DNA of 64,000 bases from Eunapius fragilis (Eukaryota; Porifera; Demospongiae; Spongillida; Spongillidae), in contig OY811985.1 of assembly GCA_963681505.1 (NCBI GenBank), positions 5,967,573 through 6,031,572 of the forward strand, written 5' to 3'. The notes under the pieces are model-generated. The model made no database searches and was not told where the DNA came from. It saw only the letters and a list, made by a program, of their open reading frames with translations. Below are positions 58,829-64,000 of the stretch, piece after piece. The translations under genes and the position numbers were made by a program. The first letter of the stretch is position 1; each line of letters opens with the position of its first letter.

Positions 58829-59131
58829 CCAGGCACTTTTACCTGATGCCACTGAAGCTTGAAAGAAGATTTAAATGAGTCAGCCATCGTATGCTCACTA
58901 TGAACATATCCAGAAATCGCCCATACATCGGCGGTCATCTTGCATTTTATTTCAAATTGAATTATAAATGACGTTAAAAAATTCTAAAAATCAATCTTAA
59001 TGTACGCTAATATTTTCACAGCAATAAGAGCAAGAAATGTTATATGAAAATCAAGGCAAAATTATAATTACTACGCATCTAATCAGCACATAACCACAGT
59101 TAAGTCATCGTTTTTTTTAATGACTTGATCT
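58829..59131 (-). repeat. Left arm of a 2-kb inverted duplication, with candidate first exon
   Basis: Reverse complement of about 60501-60800 with few differences. On the minus strand it holds ATG (58938) to donor CATCAG|GTAAAA (58843), 32 codons beginning MTADVWAISGYVHSEHTMAD, phase 0. Confidence 0.9.
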
Positions 59132-59752
59132 CCTTTGGACTGCATGTGAGCTGTGAGCTTTTGTTTCAGGTTGCAATTGTCTATCAAGCTGCAACTACCC
59201 TATTTACAATTGCATACAGTAGTCAGTAACTGAGAAGTATCCAGAGCACTAAAGTGCGCAATTTTATTATAACAGCTTCAAACACATATACATTCATTCA
59301 TATACAATAAATGCGCAATACCTCGGTATACACACATGTAAAAAGTTGCACATGTTGGTGTCCTCTGTTCTCCTTTTCAGACCTCACTCACATACCATTC
59401 ATTGGTTAATGGCCAATCCATTCAGCCATTCGGCAGCTAAAAGAATAAATCAACGGCATGATGGCTCACACAGGTGGACATGTCAGCTAGGTTATGTGGG
59501 TCAATGCATGTAGTGTTTTTCAAAACCATTTTTTGCCTGGCTGATTCTTACTACATGTAAACACATTTGTATGGCTTATTTACACAACACCAAACAAATT
59601 GCCCATGCACTGCTGATATGATATGGTCAAGAAACGTAGTGCATGCCATTCAAAAAAAAAAAAAAAGAAGACATCTACCGCCCCCCCCCCCCCCTCCCCC
59701 CCGCCCTTTACTAGAATGAAATAATGAACCGCGACTTGCGCTATCGATCATA

Positions 59753-59885
59753 CCGCTGAACCTAACTAGGCCGAGCTCGAAATAGGCATACAGCCTCGAG
59801 CAAGTCATACTAGTGCTATTGTAGTACTAGTACGCCTGGTTCGAGGCTGAGTGCTTGGTTCGAGCTGGGCCAAGTTAGGTTCAGC
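59753..59885. mobile_element. Inverted-repeat element
   Basis: GCTGAACCTAACTAGGCCGAGCTCGAA pairs imperfectly with TTCGAGCTGGGCCAAGTTAGGTTCAGC; CATACAGCCTCGAGC and CTCGAACC-type blocks pair inside. About 133 bp. Confidence 0.65.
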
Positions 59886-60038
59886 TTTCGCAGTTATATA
59901 GGGACCGCGAACTAGGCCTACAAAATTGCCTACACACACCCCCAGGACAGCTTTTGACGCCGCAGATCAAGGGGTACCAGATTCAAGGAATGCCCCCATA
60001 AGCTTTGAGAAAACGGATTACAATTGCAGGCCAGGCAG

Positions 60039-60444
60039 CAGTGCCGGGTTAACCGGGGCGCAGGTGGCGCAAAAGCGCCATGCCCACCGAAGGTAGGGGC
60101 CCACTCAGCCCTACTTACAGTCCAATCACGTAATTTGTACAATGTTATAATGAAAGAAGCTCGACAATCATGTCTATATAAATGTCCTGCATGGACGTCA
60201 TTCCCGCCGGGGTATACATTATTCCAATTAAGCATTCCCTTTACATTTTATCACGTTGTACAGGTGCTAAAAGCATTAATCAGTTGCAGTACGAAAAAAT
60301 ATGCACTTGAGTCAGACTACTTATATTCCCCAACGCAACCCATCTGGTAAGCAGAATGGCCACTCTTGCACTCACTTTTGCTGTCCCCAGGGGCCCAATA
60401 GATTTACATTGCGCCAGGCCCATTGAATGGTTAATCCGCCATTG
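60039..60444. mobile_element. hAT-like non-autonomous element with 8-bp target duplication
   Basis: Starts CAGTGCCGGGTTAACC and ends GGTTAATCCGCCATTG, imperfect TIRs of hAT type. Flanks CCAGGCAG (60031-60038) and CCAGGCTG (60445-60452) match at 7 of 8. No transposase ORF in its 406 bp. It lies in the spacer of the inverted duplication. Confidence 0.65.
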
Positions 60445-60500
60445 CCAGGCTGGCGAAAGCGTATCCGCCTAATATTTTACGTCATCCGTATTGTAGCACG

Positions 60501-60800
60501 TGATCAAGTCATTAAATAAACGATGACTTAACTGTGGTTATGTGCTGATTAGATGCGGTAGTAATTATAATTTTGCCTTGATTTTCATATAATATTGCTT
60601 GCTCTTATTGCTGTGAAAATATTAGCGTACATTAAGATCGATTTTTAGAATTTTTTAACGTCATTTATAATTCAATTTGAAATAAAATGCAAGATGACCG
60701 CCGATGTATGGGCGATTTCTGGATATGTTCATAGTGAGCATACGATGGCTGACTCATTTAAATCTTCTTTCAAGCTTCAGTGGCATCAGGTAAAAATAGC
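60501..60800 (+). repeat. Right arm of the inverted duplication, with candidate first exon
   Basis: Plus-strand ATG at 60694 to donor CATCAG|GTAAAA at 60789 encodes the same 32 residues as the left arm, in phase 0. The arms place two copies head-to-head about 1.75 kb apart. No downstream exon is recognised for either. Confidence 0.9.
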
Positions 60801-61087
60801 ACCAGGGCTTCTGTGTTTCAATACGCTCCCACCACAACTGAACATGCAAGTAGGTTTGATATACGACTGTCCACGATTGCATGCATTTCATTGCTCGAAT
60901 ACAACGCTTGCATACATCATATAACATTACGACGGAGAACACGCTCTTTAATCAATTGAATAATGATGTAATTATTGCTAGCTGAATGCGCTGTCTACAT
61001 GTGCAAGTATATAGTCTAAGTGCTTATGTGATTCATGTTACTTGCGATCGTACGCAGTGCTGTAAAATTTCTCGTGTGCATGCGTAA

Positions 61088-63381
61088 TCATATATAACTC
61101 TTCTGTAGTTCGAAGTACATGTTCTCTCCAGCGGCCAGTGGAGCGCCAAGGATCCCTGCTTGTGGATTGCTCAGGAGGGCTTCATTTGGAATCGCGAGGA
61201 CAACACCTTCATGAAGTGAGAGACAAGTATGGATATCTTTAAACGTAGGACGGAGGTGCGCATCCGAATTCCTGAAATGCGAGGCCAAAAGAGCAAGTCA
61301 ACGGGCGAAAAGGGTTAAAATTAGATTAGTTCAACACTGATTATAATTTTATGTTGAAATTCAAATAGGTCTTATAACACACTTTTCAAGTTTTAACATT
61401 AACAAATACTTCCTCTTTCAATATGCACTGAAAATTGGTTTGTCCAGGATTGAATTTTTATTGTGCTTACATTTAACTCCCTTCCTGGTAATTTTATAAT
61501 ATTGTATTAGGTCGGCAGTAGATCTCAATTATATAATGATGTTTAATAAACATGAGTATGGTCCAGTAGGGAAAAGATGAATTAACTGGGTTGTTACAAA
61601 CGTGGCGGGTGTAAATTTGAGGCACTGATGCAAAGAGCTGGGTGATACCATATTGCAAGCAGATTAGCAATGCAAACCAATAATATATTTAAATGGTGGG
61701 CTCACCAGCATTTTATCATCATCTGATAGATCAATAGAGGACATCCTGGGGGCGGAGGGAGTCTGTACCCAGTGTTGACCTTCTGAAGTGCCTTCAGAGG
61801 CAAGCATACAGTTTGGATACAACTTCGCACCCAGCAACCGCATGCATGCTTGCACCATTAGATGATTACCTCATTGTTAGTTAATCCTTCAAAAGGATTG
61901 TGCCCAAGACTCCATATCTCATACAGCAAACACCCGTAGCTCCACACATCACTGGCAGTGGAATACTTCATGAAAAGAACAGCCTCGGGGGCTGTCCACT
62001 TGATAGGGACCATACCCCCATGAGACACATAGTAATTTCCTTCTGCCAAGTCTCGTGACAAACCAAAGTCTGCAATCTGAATAAATAAATCACTGTATTT
62101 CAAGGCATTCAAATTATCCAAAGACCTTACCTTGCAGATGCGTTCCTTTGTAATGAGCACATTTCTGGCAGCTAGATCACGGTGTACAAATGCCTTTGAT
62201 GAGAGATATTGCATTCCAAGAACAATTTGTTTTGAGTAGTCCAGCAGAATCGTATGAAGTTCTGACTTGATGTTACTATCAGACATGCTGCACAGTAATT
62301 GAAATCAGTACATGCAACTTGCATGTCTTACAATCCCTGGCATATTCTCATACCTTGGTCTCATGGTAGCAAGGTGTGTTAGTAGGTCCTTATTGGCAGC
62401 TAATTCCAGTACAAGTATTACCTGTGGTGAGTTTAGTACACAACATGTGTTGGCGAATTATTTTTATTTCGGAGTAGCAACATACCGGCTCCCCATCAGT
62501 GACAATGCCATAAAGCTGGATTACATTGGGATGTTTGAACTGTGCCATGATGGCTGCCTCCTGAAGAAACTTGACCTTGTCCTCACGTTTTGTTGAAGAT
62601 GGGTTTAGTGTCTTGATGGCTACCTCACGGTTTCCTTTTGGGCTGTTCCATATAGCCTCTTGCACTCCCCCAAAATGTCCCCTGCCCAGTATGGCAGCAG
62701 TGGTTCTGTTTTTGGAGATATAATAAAGTTTGTAATGATAATAATGGTTATAGAGGGAATAAGACCCAACGCTTACTTATAACCTAGCATTGAATTGCAC
62801 AACTGAAAATCTATGTTGTTTTTAGTAAGGTGCATACAATTGGGGAAGTGCAATTAAATATGTAGCAAGAACTATGCATAAAGGTCTTTCTAAAGGTCCC
62901 ATCGAAAAACACTAAACATTTTTTTCAAGTCTGCAATATCTGGAAGTCTGATGTGTCCTCTACAAAATGACCATTGAGAATTAGGCATAGAGTTATTAAT
63001 GCTGTTATTGTTCCAGGAGTGGTAGTTCTATATGCATCAGGTCCCTATTCGTGGTAACGATTGAAGTAATTAGTCAGTATATTAATGCATTTAGGCTGGT
63101 GGAGGGGGCAGGGAGGGCAGGTGGGGGGTATTTTGGATGCAGTAGGATCACACAAACGTTGCTTAGCCCTTACTAATTCTACTGCTGCATGGCACAATTA
63201 CTGGAATGATAGGATGATGGGCCTCTTCTATTCATTGGCACCTTACTCAATTTCATGTCTTTGGACTTTCAGGATCTTTTGGTTCTCCAACTGAACATAA
63301 AGGTCTACTTCATCCGATGCTGGCATTCTCATCAATCTCCACAGCAGCAGGTTGTGCATCACCATGGCTGTGGTCAGCAGT
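61088..63381 (-). pseudogene. Receptor tyrosine kinase, copy 2, 5' part outside window, frameshifted
   Basis: Minus-strand exons 63381-63247, 62705-62486, 62421-62354, 62287-62131, 62076-61870, 61791-61706, 61271-61088 correspond to exons 9-15 of copy 1, and introns are also near-identical. The kinase exons keep [23 protein letters not shown] and APEA. The intact donor CCAAG|GTATGAG after 62354 shows what copy 1 has lost. The first exon here is 135 nt instead of 146: an 11-bp deletion removes the PYY codons and the new frame reaches TGA six codons on. Unless an alternative exon or splice is used, the kinase domain is not translated. Ectodomain exons, if present, lie beyond 64000. Confidence 0.8.
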
Positions 63382-64000
63382 CTACAGATAGAAGTGTAAT
63401 TACAATGAGCATGTACATGTGTGGTGGTGTTTATGGATACCTATTGCTTGGACATAATATGTTCAATCCCAGAATTGTGAACAGTGTCCAGCAAAATCAC
63501 CCTTCTGGGTAGTGTTTCAAATTTTCAAATTTTTTAAAATTTTCTGTGAACTCCAAAAAGCTTCTGTCATATGGTCCTTACCCATCCTAAATTGAACTAT
63601 CCATAATAAGGGTATTAGGCATTGAATTTATAATTAGCCATACATTTCAATGCGACCATTACTATTCTTTTGCTTGTCCTGGAAAGTTTGAAAATGTATC
63701 AGAAGGATGATTTTGCTGGACACTGTTCCATTTATATATTTTAAATTGCAGGACTGATCATACATTGCATCCAAGCTAATAAAGCTGTGATTAATAGGAA
63801 TGTTTTAGTATCAGTAGCTTCTATCCCTGATTCCAGGCACCAAATGGCTTAACAATTGACATGCCACATATACACAAATCAGTGGAATTGTACTTAAGGA
63901 ATAATATTTTTGGCTTTGCTTATGGATTAGTTGAAAGTGCATGAAATCTCATGTTGAACTGAGTGCAAGGTAATATATATCAGCAATTCAGTTTGCCGTC
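63382..64000 (-). other. Intron of kinase copy 2
   Basis: Near-identical to 49290-49900 (intron between exons 8 and 9 of copy 1); no exon. Copy 2 has an 8-bp insertion-type difference near 63614 (GGTATTAGGCATTG). Confidence 0.85.

Overview
The window is eukaryotic nuclear DNA, most probably from a demosponge. All long genes are split into many short exons by GT-AG introns, some only about 45-70 nt. There is a receptor tyrosine kinase with HRDLAARN and DFG motifs, an animal-type TMEM272-like protein and a P5B ATPase. A transposon-type ORF carries 'KKASVRDSYKADPEKK'-like repeats that I associate with sponge genomes (from memory, not searched). No bacterial operons, rRNA or CRISPR are seen. Gene models were built by hand from splice sites and reading phase; the complete ones sum to whole codons.

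Layout: (1) 1-9.3 kb, + strand: 3' part of a TMEM272-like membrane protein gene, 12 exons visible, all introns in phase 1, introns full of minisatellites. (2) 9.5-10.2 kb, - strand: end of a fibronectin-III gene converging on it. (3) 10.2-18.4 kb: gene-poor, with hairpin elements, a broken transposon ORF and a two-exon hypothetical gene (14.0-14.75 kb, -). (4) 18.56-30.6 kb, +: a complete 25-exon P5B ATPase (ATP13A family, 1157 aa). (5) 33.0-37.3 kb, +: a 6-exon, 701-aa four-TM protein resembling innexin/pannexin/LRRC8 large-pore channels. (6) 38.4-46.1 kb: a TIR element with a minisatellite core, two small paralogous Cys-rich genes (88 and 92 aa, -), a TIR element carrying copied flanking DNA, a long inverted repeat and a 515-bp (GA)n tract. 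(7) 46.95-54.2 kb, -: a 15-exon receptor tyrosine kinase gene. (8) 54.7-60.8 kb: relics of a kinase ectodomain and of an SCYL1-like gene, a hAT-like element and a head-to-head inverted duplication. (9) 61.1-64 kb, -: second copy of the kinase gene, about 14.1 kb from the first, running off the window.

Most notable: the kinase juxtamembrane exon encodes tandem ITAM-spaced YSHL motifs; the two kinase copies carry different disabling lesions (a lost splice donor in one, an 11-bp frameshift in the other); a new-looking small Cys/His protein family; a large-pore-channel-like protein in a lineage reported to lack innexins; and many intronic tandem arrays whose unit copies the adjacent splice site.
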